NCBI RefSeq assembly: GCF_022230955.1
Contig: NZ_JAKKFI010000057.1
Coordinates: 1-64,000 of the forward strand
Length of the DNA stretch: 64,000 bases
Source of the DNA: Micromonospora cabrerizensis
Lineage (GTDB): Bacteria; Actinomycetota; Actinomycetes; Mycobacteriales; Micromonosporaceae
Direction of reading: 5' to 3'
Each line of letters begins with the position of its first letter. Within the stretch, counting starts at the first letter, position 1. Below, one piece after another: positions 48,998-57,162 of the stretch. The position numbers and the translations under genes are program-made. Below the pieces are notes generated by a model. The model saw nothing but the letters and a program-made list of their open reading frames with translations. It was not told the DNA's origin and searched no databases.

Positions 48998-50284
48998 CTA
49001 TGCCTCTGGTGCAATGACGTGAAGCGTCGCGGGGCGGGCTCGTGCCAACTCGGCCGACTCGGCCCGGTTCCGGCCCTCCAACCGGTCGGCCAACTCGTTT
49101 CCCTTGTGTCCGATGGCCGCGCCCGTGGTCGCGATGCCGGCGACGATCACCAGGCCGAATGGTGTCTCGGTGAGGAGATCCCGGACGACGTCGTTCCAGG
49201 CGCCGGCGACGGCGAGCGCGTAGAGCACGGTGTTCGCCCGCCGGAGGGCCACGACCTGCGACCTCCGGTAACGCAACGTTCGGTGTCGGGAGGCGAACCG
49301 GCCGAACTCGCCTGAGTCGACATGCCGCGAGAGGCTGACGACGTATTCCTCGAGACGCTCCTTGGCTTCGCCCAGCGTGCTGCTGGTCGGGTGCGCGCGG
49401 AAGCGGCGCATGGCCTCGAAATACCTCACCCGTTCCCGCTGCCCGGCCATCAGCAGGCGCTCGAAGTTCGCCGCCGTGATCGACTGGCGAGTGTCCAGCG
49501 ACAGCGCATTCGCCTGGATCTCCCGCGACTCCAGCGGCTCCAGTGTCGTTTCGAGCCGGCAGGTGGCGCCGATGGGCGTGACGGTCCTCCCGATCTGGGT
49601 CAGATCGTGACCGTAGGAATGACCCAACAGGGGCGACGCCAAGGTACGCGCATAGGCGAAGTCGAAGACGATCGTGCCGAGTTCGGCTATTCGGGTGCCG
49701 AACAGCTTGAGCTGCGGCATCTCCCGCGGTATGCCGTTCCACCACGTCCCCGGTATGGTCCCGGTGGCGTCCAACTGCCGGGCAGCGGATTCGATTATCG
49801 CGCCGTGGAAGTGGGCGGGCAGCTTGACGATGCTCTGCAGGTCTTCGATCAGGTGCTCACTGATCTCGTTCTTCGCGGCGTCGACGAGGTCGGCGTCGAC
49901 GCCCACTGTCGCGTGCCGGTCGTAGAGCAGGTCGAGGTCCGCGGCTGCTCGTCGGATGTCGGCGACCGACTGTCCGCCGGTCGGAATCGCGGCGGACCGG
50001 ATCGCCTGCAACTTGTCGGCCAGCTCGGTGAACGTCGACGTGTCGCTGGTGAGGACGGGAACGATGCGGCGGGAAGCGATGCGAGCAGCGCCGGGCGACA
50101 GCAGCAGACCCCTGGTCGCGGGATTGCACAGCAGCGAGGTCGCCGGAACGTAGATCTCCTCGGTGAACAGCAGGTCGAGGAAGAGGCGTTCGCGAATCTG
50201 CACCTCCCGGACGGGGCCGATCCCTGCGTCGGCGGCCGTGTTGAACTGATTGCTCAGCGCGAACAGACCTGATACGTCGCTCAT
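48998..50284 (-). CDS. Unknown protein with C-terminal membrane segment (428 aa)
   Basis: Not recognised. Begins MSDVSGLFALSNQFNTAADAGIGPVREVQIRERLFLDLLFTEEIYVPATSLL. Largely helical with a conserved-looking middle (LPAHFHGAIIESAARQLDATGTIPGTWWNG, HSYGHDLTQIGRTVTP). A predicted membrane segment lies at about residues 350-395 (RANTVLYALAVAGAWN...GLVIVAGIATTGAAIGHKGN). No catalytic motif is seen. The start is 4 bases after the formyltransferase stop and the stop 20 bases before the DegT start. Its fixed place between two biosynthetic enzymes suggests a scaffold, transporter-like or sensory role, but nothing can be asserted. Confidence 0.85.
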   Translation of the reverse strand: MSDVSGLFALSNQFNTAADAGIGPVREVQIRERLFLDLLFTEEIYVPATSLLCNPATRGLLLSPGAARIASRRIVPVLTSDTSTFTELADKLQAIRSAAIPTGGQSVADIRRAAADLDLLYDRHATVGVDADLVDAAKNEISEHLIEDLQSIVKLPAHFHGAIIESAARQLDATGTIPGTWWNGIPREMPQLKLFGTRIAELGTIVFDFAYARTLASPLLGHSYGHDLTQIGRTVTPIGATCRLETTLEPLESREIQANALSLDTRQSITAANFERLLMAGQRERVRYFEAMRRFRAHPTSSTLGEAKERLEEYVVSLSRHVDSGEFGRFASRHRTLRYRRSQVVALRRANTVLYALAVAGAWNDVVRDLLTETPFGLVIVAGIATTGAAIGHKGNELADRLEGRNRAESAELARARPATLHVIAPEA

Positions 50285-50288
50285 GGTC

Positions 50289-51092
50289 CTACGCCTTCCG
50301 GGTGTCCGATCGTTGGTCGTCGCGCTCCCTGCGACGGATGCTCACACTCACCTCGTACGTCTCGCCGTCCTCTCGGAAGATCAACGCGCCCGGTGGCGGG
50401 GTTGTCAGTCGTGACGGGGTGAACATGCGGGCCCGCAGCAGGTTCAGCAGGCTCCGGGCGGTCGTCGGCGCGTCCAGGTCAAGCTCCGAGGCGGCCTCCA
50501 GCTCGACACGCCGGTGGAAACTGCCGGTACTGGCCTGCGGGCTGCGCGTGAGCTGCCCGCGCACGATGTCGGGTAGGAGGGTCAGATAGAGATCTGCCAG
50601 TTCACGCTTCGCTCTGGTCAGCAGAGTCTGGCCGGTGTCCTCCCAACCGACGGTGATCCGCCTCTGACAGATGATGTCGCCGCCGTCGAGCCGTTCGTCG
50701 ACGAAGTGGATCGTCACCCCGAACGGCTCGTCGTCCCGCACGGCCCAGAAGTTCGAGTTCATGCCCTTGCCGTACGGGAGGAAGCCCGGGTGGAAGTTGA
50801 GGCACCCATGGGCGGGCAGGGAGAAGACGTCACGATCCACGACGTAGGGCCACCAGGCCAGGACGATGTAGTCGAGATCGAGCGTCCGCAGGTGCCGGAC
50901 GAACCCGGGCTCCAACCGTCTGCCGATCCTGGCGAAGGGTCGGTCGCCGGCCATGGCCTGCAACTGCGCGTTGGTCTCCTCGCGCCCGGCCTCCGGCACC
51001 GCGACCAACACCACGTCGAGCTCTTCACAGGCGAGCGTCAGTTGCACCGCTCTGACGCCGACATCGTCATTGGCGAAGAACCCGATCCTCAT
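50289..51092 (-). CDS. Formyltransferase (methionyl-tRNA/sugar formyltransferase-like)
   Basis: 267 residues with the formyltransferase N-terminal fold. The catalytic triad Asn99, His101 and Asp136 is present in CLNFHPGFLPYGKG and DERLDGGDI. Length and the lack of an Fmt-type tRNA-binding C-terminus favour a sugar or amine N-formyltransferase over methionyl-tRNA formyltransferase, using 10-formyltetrahydrofolate. It lies between the MocA oxidoreductase (17-base gap) and the unknown protein (4-base gap), which suggests N-formylation of an aminated product of this operon. Confidence 0.85.
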   Translation of the reverse strand: MRIGFFANDDVGVRAVQLTLACEELDVVLVAVPEAGREETNAQLQAMAGDRPFARIGRRLEPGFVRHLRTLDLDYIVLAWWPYVVDRDVFSLPAHGCLNFHPGFLPYGKGMNSNFWAVRDDEPFGVTIHFVDERLDGGDIICQRRITVGWEDTGQTLLTRAKRELADLYLTLLPDIVRGQLTRSPQASTGSFHRRVELEAASELDLDAPTTARSLLNLLRARMFTPSRLTTPPPGALIFREDGETYEVSVSIRRRERDDQRSDTRKA

Positions 51093-51109
51093 GCGACTCC
51101 TCAGCGTTG

Positions 51110-52165
51110 CTACGGGCCGGCGTCAGGCGGAACGGGTACCGGCGCCCCGTCGCGCTCAGCGGACTGACATGCCGCCAGGGTCATCTGCAGACTGAGCAGG
51201 TTGTGTCGTAGGGAGTGGTGTGGCTCGCGGCGCTCCACTATCGCGCTGAGCAGTTCACCCAGGGCGCCCGCGAAGCCGTCGTAGTACCACCCGCCGACGA
51301 GCGGCACCCGGTGCGACTCGTCGCCCAGCTCCAGGACGAGATGCTCCTGTCCCCTGACCGAACCGCGGATCGTTCCGAGGGAGCCGTGGACCCAGAACGG
51401 GTGGGTGGTGTTCGGGGGTTCGGCACCGCCGATGCCCCGGATCATGGCGCAGACGCCGTTCTCGTAGGCGATCTCCGCCCACATCCCCCATGCCGTACCG
51501 CCCTCGGGCTGGCCGGGCGTCCGAAACGTCGACGCCCGCACGTGCTGGATGGGCGTGTCCGCCATCCAGCACCGCGTGATGTCGAACCAGTGCATCGAGA
51601 AGTCGAAGATCGTGAAGTGTGGATCCCGGTCGAAGACGGTGCCGACGATCCGCTGGAAGTTGGTGTTCTGCAGGTAGGTGATCGACCGCACGTCACCGAT
51701 GGCTCCCTGTTCGATCAGCAGACTCGTGGCCCGCCACGGAGGTGCCCACCGGGCGTTCTGATTGACGGCGACGACGGCTGGGCCACTGGCGGCGACGTCC
51801 AGGACGGCCCGCAACTCCGCGACGGTGCGGGAGAACGGCTTCTGCGCGAGCACGTGCTTGCCCGCCCGTAGGGCCGAGATCACCGCCTGCGGACGGTCCT
51901 CCGGCTGCGTGGCGACATCCACGAACTCCACAGCCGGGTCGGAGATGAGTTCCTCCACCGAGGAGTAGACGCGCAGCGGACCAAACCGCTCGATCGTCTG
52001 CCGGATCGCGTCGCCCGATGGATCGAAGATCCCGGCGATGGGTACCTCGTACTTCAGGTAGGTGGGGAGGTGCGCCTCGCGGACGATCCCGCCGGCGCCG
52101 ATGATGCCCACCGCGGGGCGGTACCCCTCGGGGAAACGGGGTTCGTAAGCGCCGGCCGCGATCAT
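51110..52165 (-). CDS. Gfo/Idh/MocA oxidoreductase (first gene of the four-gene operon)
   Basis: 351 residues, MIAAGAYEPRFPEGYRPAVGIIGAGGIVREAHLPTYLKY, with an NAD(P) Rossmann start. The usual EKP lysine motif appears as LAQKPFSRT (Gln for Glu). The C-terminal domain contains HFTIFDFSMHWFDITRCW. These enzymes oxidise or reduce sugars or inositols. The start has GAGGTG two bases upstream. The likely role is oxidation of a hydroxyl to a ketone to feed the aminotransferase. The promoter must lie in the AT-rich region 52166-52741, shared with the divergent DUF1996 gene. Confidence 0.88.
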   Translation of the reverse strand: MIAAGAYEPRFPEGYRPAVGIIGAGGIVREAHLPTYLKYEVPIAGIFDPSGDAIRQTIERFGPLRVYSSVEELISDPAVEFVDVATQPEDRPQAVISALRAGKHVLAQKPFSRTVAELRAVLDVAASGPAVVAVNQNARWAPPWRATSLLIEQGAIGDVRSITYLQNTNFQRIVGTVFDRDPHFTIFDFSMHWFDITRCWMADTPIQHVRASTFRTPGQPEGGTAWGMWAEIAYENGVCAMIRGIGGAEPPNTTHPFWVHGSLGTIRGSVRGQEHLVLELGDESHRVPLVGGWYYDGFAGALGELLSAIVERREPHHSLRHNLLSLQMTLAACQSAERDGAPVPVPPDAGP

Positions 52166-52741
52166 CGCACCTCAGTTCCGCCGCAAACGGACAAGTCCGG
52201 CCCATTCGGGCTGATCGATATTACCGTGGCGGCCAGCCGCTTGTCATCCGAACACTCGCGGCAGGCGGCACCACCGCGGTCGGGCGCGCAGCGACCGGGA
52301 CCGGTCGGCCATGCGCCAGGCGCGCCTTCGGAGCTGAGTCGTTTGCGACATCATCCGCCAGCGAGAATGGGTCGGCTCGGGGGACACGGCGGCCCCCGCC
52401 CGCCACGCCGGAACGGCCGGCCCAGATAATTGTGGCAAGATTTATCTCCAAAAGATGTAATCGCCGAATCGCCGGGAAGACGCGACCGATGAGGACACCC
52501 CAGACCCGGGTACGCGCCGCTGGCCTGCACCGACGGTGACAGGAGTCCCACCTCACGCACTTAAAGAAGACTTAAGAATCTACGACCGAAAAACTGTTAT
52601 CCAGTACGGACAATGCGGCGACCAGCAGCCTTCCCGACCACCCTTCTTAATTCTTCATCCGCAAGTTGTTGCCAGCTCTCGGTGCGCTCATACTTCCTTT
52701 CGTCAACAGCTTTGTCACCGACTCAAAGGACAACACTGGTA
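52166..52741. other. AT-rich intergenic promoter region (576 bp)
   Basis: No convincing gene. GC drops sharply at 52425-52470 and 52555-52615. ACTTAA occurs twice at an 11-bp spacing (52559 and 52570), one helical turn apart, which suggests a regulator-binding array for the CBM6-DUF1996 gene. The minus-strand operon probably starts from the AT-rich stretch near 52205-52230 (TAATATCGATCAG region). No sigma-B-like motif was found. Confidence 0.6.
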
Positions 52742-54250
52742 ATGCGGACTCCCCCCGCGCACGTCGCACCGCCGGATCGGGCGCGTAAGCGTCGTCGCCT
52801 CACTCGCATCACGCTCGCCTCCGCGGTCGTCGCCGCGCTCGGCGCCAGTGGCATCTACATCGCCGGCGCCCAGGCCGAAGAGGTCGACGTGCCCGGCCGG
52901 GTCCAGGCGGAGACCTTCGCCGCCAACTCCGGGGCGCAGACCGAGGGCACCGGCGACACCGGCGGCGGCCGGAACGTCGGCTGGCTGGCCAACGGCGACT
53001 GGCTGCGGTACGACAACGTGTCGATCACCGGCACCGACCTGACGGCCCGGGTCTCCTCGCACAACGCCACCGGCGGCACTGTCGAGTTGCACCTCGGCGC
53101 GCAGGACGGTCAACTGCTGGCGAGCTTCCCGATCGCCCAGACCGGCGGTTGGCAGCAGTGGAAGACCGTCACGGCCACGGCACCCGCGGTGCCGACCGGC
53201 GCGCAGACCGTCTTCGCCGTCATGAGGAGCACCTCGCCGTCGGACTTCGTGAACCTCAACTGGTTCACGTTCGGTCCCCCGGCGGGCACGTCGCCGAGCG
53301 CTTCGGCCAGCGCGTCGTCGTCGCCGACCGCGTCCGCCACGCCGAGTTCCACCCCGTCGGCGTCTGCGTCCGCGTCGGTGCCGCCGAGCACTCCCGCCGG
53401 CGGCTGGGTGCCCGTCGACCAGGCCAAGTGGAACAAGGAGCTGGCCGCGTTCAACGCGCTCAAGCCCAAGGCGGTGCCGCCAGGCACCACCCGGGTCCCT
53501 GAGTTCCACACGGACTGCGGCGTCTCCAACTCCGCGCCGGACGACCCGATCGTCCTGCCCGGCCTCGCGGGCGCCTCACACATGCACACCTTCTTCGGTC
53601 CGAAGATCGACGCCTTCACGACGACGGACAAGCTGTTCGCCGCCGCGAACACCTGCAACGCCCCGGGCGACAAGAGCGCGTACTGGACCCCGGAGCTGCG
53701 CAAGGACGGCCAGCCGGTCCCGATCAAGAGCATGCGCATCTACTACGGCTCGCGGGTCAAGGACCCGTCGACGGTCAAGCCCTTCCCGCCGGGCCTGGTG
53801 GTGGTCGAGGGTGACGCCAAGCGGCAGGTGGACACTCCGAAGAACGCCGGCAGCAACCAGTTCTGGTGCGCGGGCAGCGCCGAGATCGGCCGCAGCGCCG
53901 ACGGCAACTGGCCGAGGTGCGCTCCCGGCGGCAACCTGATCTTCCAGCTCGTGTTCAAGGACTGCTGGGACGGCAAGAACATCGACTCGCCCGACCACAA
54001 GTCGCACATGGGCGACCCGGTCAACGGCGTCTGCACCGGTAAGTACCCGGTGGCGGTGCCGGACCTCTCCTTCATGGTCAACTACGAGTCGCTGGGCGGT
54101 GACGGGCTCAGCCTCTCCTCCGGCAAGCCGTCCTCCATGCACGGTGACTTCATGAACGCCTGGGAGCCGGAGCGCCTCGCCGACCTGGTGAAGTCCTGCC
54201 TCAACCAGAACGCCAAGTGCGGCATCGACACGACGTTCGCCGGCGGCTGA
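52742..54250 (+). CDS. Secreted CBM6-DUF1996 protein
   Basis: 502 residues from the ATG at 52742. N-terminal signal region (RKRRRLTRITLASAVVAALGASGIYIAGAQA). Then a CBM6-type carbohydrate-binding module (VQAETFAANSGAQTEGT... NGDWLRYDNVSI ... NLNWFTF), a Ser/Ala/Pro linker of about 40 residues, and a DUF1996 domain (VPEFHTDCGVSNSAPDDPIVLPGLAGASHMHTFFG ... DSPDHKSHMGDP), which has candidate metal-binding His pairs. DUF1996 proteins are secreted and thought to act on polysaccharide, but the reaction is unknown. Ends before a strong terminator. Confidence 0.9.
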   Translation: MRTPPAHVAPPDRARKRRRLTRITLASAVVAALGASGIYIAGAQAEEVDVPGRVQAETFAANSGAQTEGTGDTGGGRNVGWLANGDWLRYDNVSITGTDLTARVSSHNATGGTVELHLGAQDGQLLASFPIAQTGGWQQWKTVTATAPAVPTGAQTVFAVMRSTSPSDFVNLNWFTFGPPAGTSPSASASASSSPTASATPSSTPSASASASVPPSTPAGGWVPVDQAKWNKELAAFNALKPKAVPPGTTRVPEFHTDCGVSNSAPDDPIVLPGLAGASHMHTFFGPKIDAFTTTDKLFAAANTCNAPGDKSAYWTPELRKDGQPVPIKSMRIYYGSRVKDPSTVKPFPPGLVVVEGDAKRQVDTPKNAGSNQFWCAGSAEIGRSADGNWPRCAPGGNLIFQLVFKDCWDGKNIDSPDHKSHMGDPVNGVCTGKYPVAVPDLSFMVNYESLGGDGLSLSSGKPSSMHGDFMNAWEPERLADLVKSCLNQNAKCGIDTTFAGG

Positions 54251-54275
54251 GCTTCGCCTCCACACCGTTGTCGAC

Positions 54276-54309
54276 GGACGGCCCTCTCGCTCAGGCGAGG
54301 GGGCCGTCC
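54276..54309 (+). terminator. Terminator after the DUF1996 gene
   Basis: GGACGGCCCTCTCGC and GGCGAGGGGGCCGTCC form a hairpin with one mismatch-free core of 13 bp and a 3-base loop, 26 bases after the stop. Confidence 0.8.
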
Positions 54310-54426
54310 GGCATCCCGCCCGGCCGCAAACAGGTGCCTCGGGCAACTTTTGTCGATCACGGTAGGTCCATCGGCCGCCATCGACTGATAGGAAGGAGCA
54401 ACCCCCTAGTCTCCCGGGAGATCACC

Positions 54427-55134
54427 GTGGCACCTGCACACCTGTCCCGCCGTTCCCTGCTGGCTGCCGGCAGCGCCGCCGCCGTCGCACTCGGTGCGTC
54501 GGCGGGCCCGTCGGCTGCCGCCGCCGCGCCAGCCGACAACCCGGTCGACACCCCGGCCGAGGCGCTGCGTCGGCTGCAGGCCGGCAACCGGCGCTTCACC
54601 TCCGGCCGCGGCCGGCACCCGCACCAGGGCCTGAGCGACCTGCACCGGCTCGCCGCCGGCCAGCACCCGTTCGCCATCACGGTCGGCTGCGCGGACTCCC
54701 GGGTGGCACCGGAGGTGCTCTTCGATCAGGGGCTCGGCGACCTGTTCGACAACCGGGTGGCCGGCAACATCGTCGACGACCTGCTGCTGGGCAGCGTCGA
54801 GTTCGCCGTCGAGGAGTTCGGCAGCCTGCTCATCGTCGTCCTCGGCCACGAACGCTGTGGCGCGATCACCGCCACCATCGACGCCATCCACTCCGGCGGC
54901 ACGGCGCCCGGTCACATCGGCACCATCGTGGACGCCCTGCGCCCGATCGTCGAGCCGGTGCTGGACCAGCCCGGCGACCCGGTGGAGAACGGGGTCCGCG
55001 CCAACATCGCCGCCCAGGTGCACGCACTCTCCGCGCGCAGCACGATCATCTCGGAGAAGGTCCACCAGGGCGCCCTGCGGGTCGTCGGTGCCCGCTATGA
55101 CCTCGACAACGGGCACGCCTCGCTGGTGGCCTGA
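54427..55134 (+). CDS. Beta-carbonic anhydrase, Tat-exported
   Basis: 235 residues from the GTG at 54427, after GGGAG. The N-terminus reads HLSRRSLLAAGSAAAVALGASAGPSAA, a twin-arginine signal. The zinc ligands are Cys88-Asp90-Arg92 (VGCADSRV) and His141/Cys144 (GHERCGAI), intact. It hydrates CO2 to bicarbonate outside the cytoplasm. Upstream extension of the frame runs over the DUF1996 terminator and is not coding. Followed on the other strand by a membrane-protein gene 5 bp away. Confidence 0.92.
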   Translation: MAPAHLSRRSLLAAGSAAAVALGASAGPSAAAAAPADNPVDTPAEALRRLQAGNRRFTSGRGRHPHQGLSDLHRLAAGQHPFAITVGCADSRVAPEVLFDQGLGDLFDNRVAGNIVDDLLLGSVEFAVEEFGSLLIVVLGHERCGAITATIDAIHSGGTAPGHIGTIVDALRPIVEPVLDQPGDPVENGVRANIAAQVHALSARSTIISEKVHQGALRVVGARYDLDNGHASLVA

Positions 55135-55139
55135 CCGAG

Positions 55140-55805
55140 CTACGCGGAGGGCGGCGCCGGTCGGTCGGCAAACGGCACCGACCAGCGCCGCCGGTCGCGC
55201 CGCGGCAGACGGGTACGGCGGTAGTAGGACCATCCGGCCAGTGGCAGCGCGACCGTCCAGGCCAGCAGGAGCGGGAGGCCGATCAGGACACCCGTCGGGG
55301 TGAAGATGTCCTGCTCGCTGGTTTGCGACAGCTCGGCGGCGAACTGCCACGGCAGGGTCGCCGAGTAGCCGATCATCAGGGCCGACCCCAGCACCGTCGG
55401 CGTCAGCGGCAACCACGGTGGCACCCGGCGTCCGCGCAGCCGCGGCACCCAGCGGGGGAACGTCACCCCCCAGTCACTGACGAGCCCGAGCGCCAGGACC
55501 CCGCCGAGCCCGGCGAGGGCGCACAGCAGGCCCAGGTAGAACGCGCCGGCCGGCAGGCCCAGGAAGCCGTCGACCGGGTGGTCCCCGACGCCGGGCCCGC
55601 GACCGTGGTACCACTCGCGGAACGGGCCGGGGTTGGCGAACATCGGGATGCCGAGGATCCAGGGGATGTGCAGCGGGATGAACCCCAGTACGGGGGCGAC
55701 CCACGCCACGAGACCGGCGCGGCGTGCCCAGGGCGGCGGTGGCGGCGTACGGGGCGCTTCGACTGCTTCGGCGGACGTGCTCGGCGCAGGTGGCGTTCGC
55801 GTCAC
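55140..55805 (-). CDS. Hypothetical multi-spanning membrane protein
   Basis: 221 residues. Pro-rich cytoplasmic N-terminus (about 25 residues), then about four hydrophobic helices (AGLVAWVAPVLGFIPLHIPWILG; GAFYLGLLCALAGLGGVLALGLV; LPLTPTVLGSALMIGYSAT; TGVLIGLPLLLAWTVALPLAGWSYY). No family is recognised with confidence; it resembles small actinobacterial membrane proteins of unknown role. Convergent with the carbonic anhydrase gene. Confidence 0.75.
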   Translation of the reverse strand: MTRTPPAPSTSAEAVEAPRTPPPPPWARRAGLVAWVAPVLGFIPLHIPWILGIPMFANPGPFREWYHGRGPGVGDHPVDGFLGLPAGAFYLGLLCALAGLGGVLALGLVSDWGVTFPRWVPRLRGRRVPPWLPLTPTVLGSALMIGYSATLPWQFAAELSQTSEQDIFTPTGVLIGLPLLLAWTVALPLAGWSYYRRTRLPRRDRRRWSVPFADRPAPPSA

Positions 55806-55926
55806 GGTGGGAACTCCCCTATCGGTGGTGACCCTCGGGTCTTTCCGGGATCACGCTGCCCGCACGGCGTAACGGGCGGATCCCCGCACCGAGGGAACCG
55901 CCTCCCCGCACACGGGTGAACCGCCG

Positions 55927-56397
55927 CTAGACGATCGCGAAGAGACGGTCGACCGGGTCCACGACGACGGCCAGCACGGCACCGGGCACCAGGGCCGGGT
56001 CGTCCGCGCGGATCGTGTCTGCCTCGAACGCCGCGAACCCGGGGCCGCTGATGCGCAGGCGGAGTTCCAGGCCGGGGTCCTCGCCGCCCAGGTGGTGGGC
56101 CACCGTGAGAATCTCCGCCGTCGCGGCGACACCAGCCGCGGACAGCCGACGCGCGTCGCGGCGCGAGCGGGTGACCAGCCGCCAGCCGAAGACGCCGAAC
56201 CCGACGCCGACGATCGTCGCCAGCACGCCCCCGGCGATCAGGCCCCAGAAGTCCGTGGACGATGGCGGCGGGTCCAGCGTCGCGGCGGCGGCGAACAGGA
56301 CCGGCCCGGGGAGGCAGATGGCCAGGAACACCAGTCGGGAGAGCAGCGCGCCGATCGGGCCGACTCGCGCTTCGGCTTCCCGGGGAGCACTCGTCAC
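55927..56397 (-). CDS. Hypothetical membrane protein
   Basis: 156 residues with two hydrophobic segments in the N-terminal half (LSRLVFLAICLPGPVLFAAAA and WGLIAGGVLATIVGVGFGVFGWRLV), then a C-terminal soluble domain (LSAAGVAATAEILTVAHHLGGEDPGLELRLRISG...) that resembles DUF3592-like beta domains. No function can be given. Same strand as the previous membrane-protein gene, 121 bases apart. Confidence 0.7.
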   Translation of the reverse strand: MTSAPREAEARVGPIGALLSRLVFLAICLPGPVLFAAAATLDPPPSSTDFWGLIAGGVLATIVGVGFGVFGWRLVTRSRRDARRLSAAGVAATAEILTVAHHLGGEDPGLELRLRISGPGFAAFEADTIRADDPALVPGAVLAVVVDPVDRLFAIV

Positions 56398-56468
56398 CCT
56401 GGCACCGTAGTGCAGCGACCACCGCGAATGACAGAGCCGCGGTCGACGTCGACGTCACCGTCGGGCGG

Positions 56469-56912
56469 TCACTCCACCGTCCAGGCGACGCCGGGCGGCC
56501 GGACGCACGCGCTGATTGGCCCGCCTGCGGGGTCGGTCAAGCCGACCCGGCCGACCAGAGTCCCGTTGCCCTCGTGCGCGGCGCGCAGCACCTCGGTCGG
56601 GATGTCGGTGAACATCAGCTTCGCTCGCCGGAACATGGCGAAGCCGTCCTCGCTCACCGCGCCCCAGCTCAGATACAGAAACCGTGCTCCGGGGCGCCCG
56701 TGCACCCAGGGGCCACCGACGTCGAGCATCCCGTCGATCTCGCGGCTGGACACCTCGAAGCACCAGGTCGCCGTCTCCGCGTCGGCCGGCACCCGATCGA
56801 CCACCTCGGCCTTGCGCTGGACCCCGACGTGCACGTTGCCGAGCCGCAACGCGTCGGCCTCCGCGCCGACGCGCCGCCCCGGGAGGTCGCTGCCGTCGAT
56901 CCGGATCCGCAC
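56469..56912 (-). CDS. DUF5990-like protein
   Basis: 147 residues starting MRIRIDGSDLPGRRVGAEADALRLGNVHVGVQRKAEVVDRVPADAETATWCFEV. The order of strands and WVHGRPGARFLYLSWG suggest the DUF5990 family of small beta-rich proteins of unknown function; this assignment is by pattern and moderate. No signal peptide or membrane helix. It lies just upstream, on the opposite strand, of the rifamycin element and rph gene. Confidence 0.6.
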   Translation of the reverse strand: MRIRIDGSDLPGRRVGAEADALRLGNVHVGVQRKAEVVDRVPADAETATWCFEVSSREIDGMLDVGGPWVHGRPGARFLYLSWGAVSEDGFAMFRRAKLMFTDIPTEVLRAAHEGNGTLVGRVGLTDPAGGPISACVRPPGVAWTVE

Positions 56913-57086
56913 TCGACCGACTCTCGTTGTTCGGCCGGCTCGGGTGCGCCGCCCGTGGTGTCATCGCCCGTGGTGGGGCCGGCCGAGGTGCGCGGCGGCC
57001 AGGCGGGTCACCGCACCGCCCAGGACGACAAAAAGCAAAGGCAAGGAGATAACTCTCCCTGCCACTTCTAACGTATATCGCACCCG

Positions 57087-57105
57087 GGGGCTTGCGGCAA
57101 GACCC
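57087..57105 (+). promoter_or_regulatory. Rifamycin-associated element (RAE)
   Basis: GGGGCTTGCGGCAAGACCC, a 19-bp inverted repeat (GGGGCTTGC-G-GCAAGACCC) that matches the known RAE placed upstream of rifamycin-inactivation genes in actinobacteria. It lies 57 bases before the rph start. It implies rifamycin-inducible expression of rph and the beta-lactamase gene coupled to it. Confidence 0.88.
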
Positions 57106-57162
57106 TGGTCCTGGCGCAGAATCTGCGGCCGGACCAGCATCAAGACGTAACGGGGGCACGAC

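Noticed and set aside
54217..54426. N-terminal extension of carbonic anhydrase
   Set aside because: It runs over a strong terminator and is not hydrophobic. The GTG at 54427 begins right before the twin-arginine signal and has a ribosome site.
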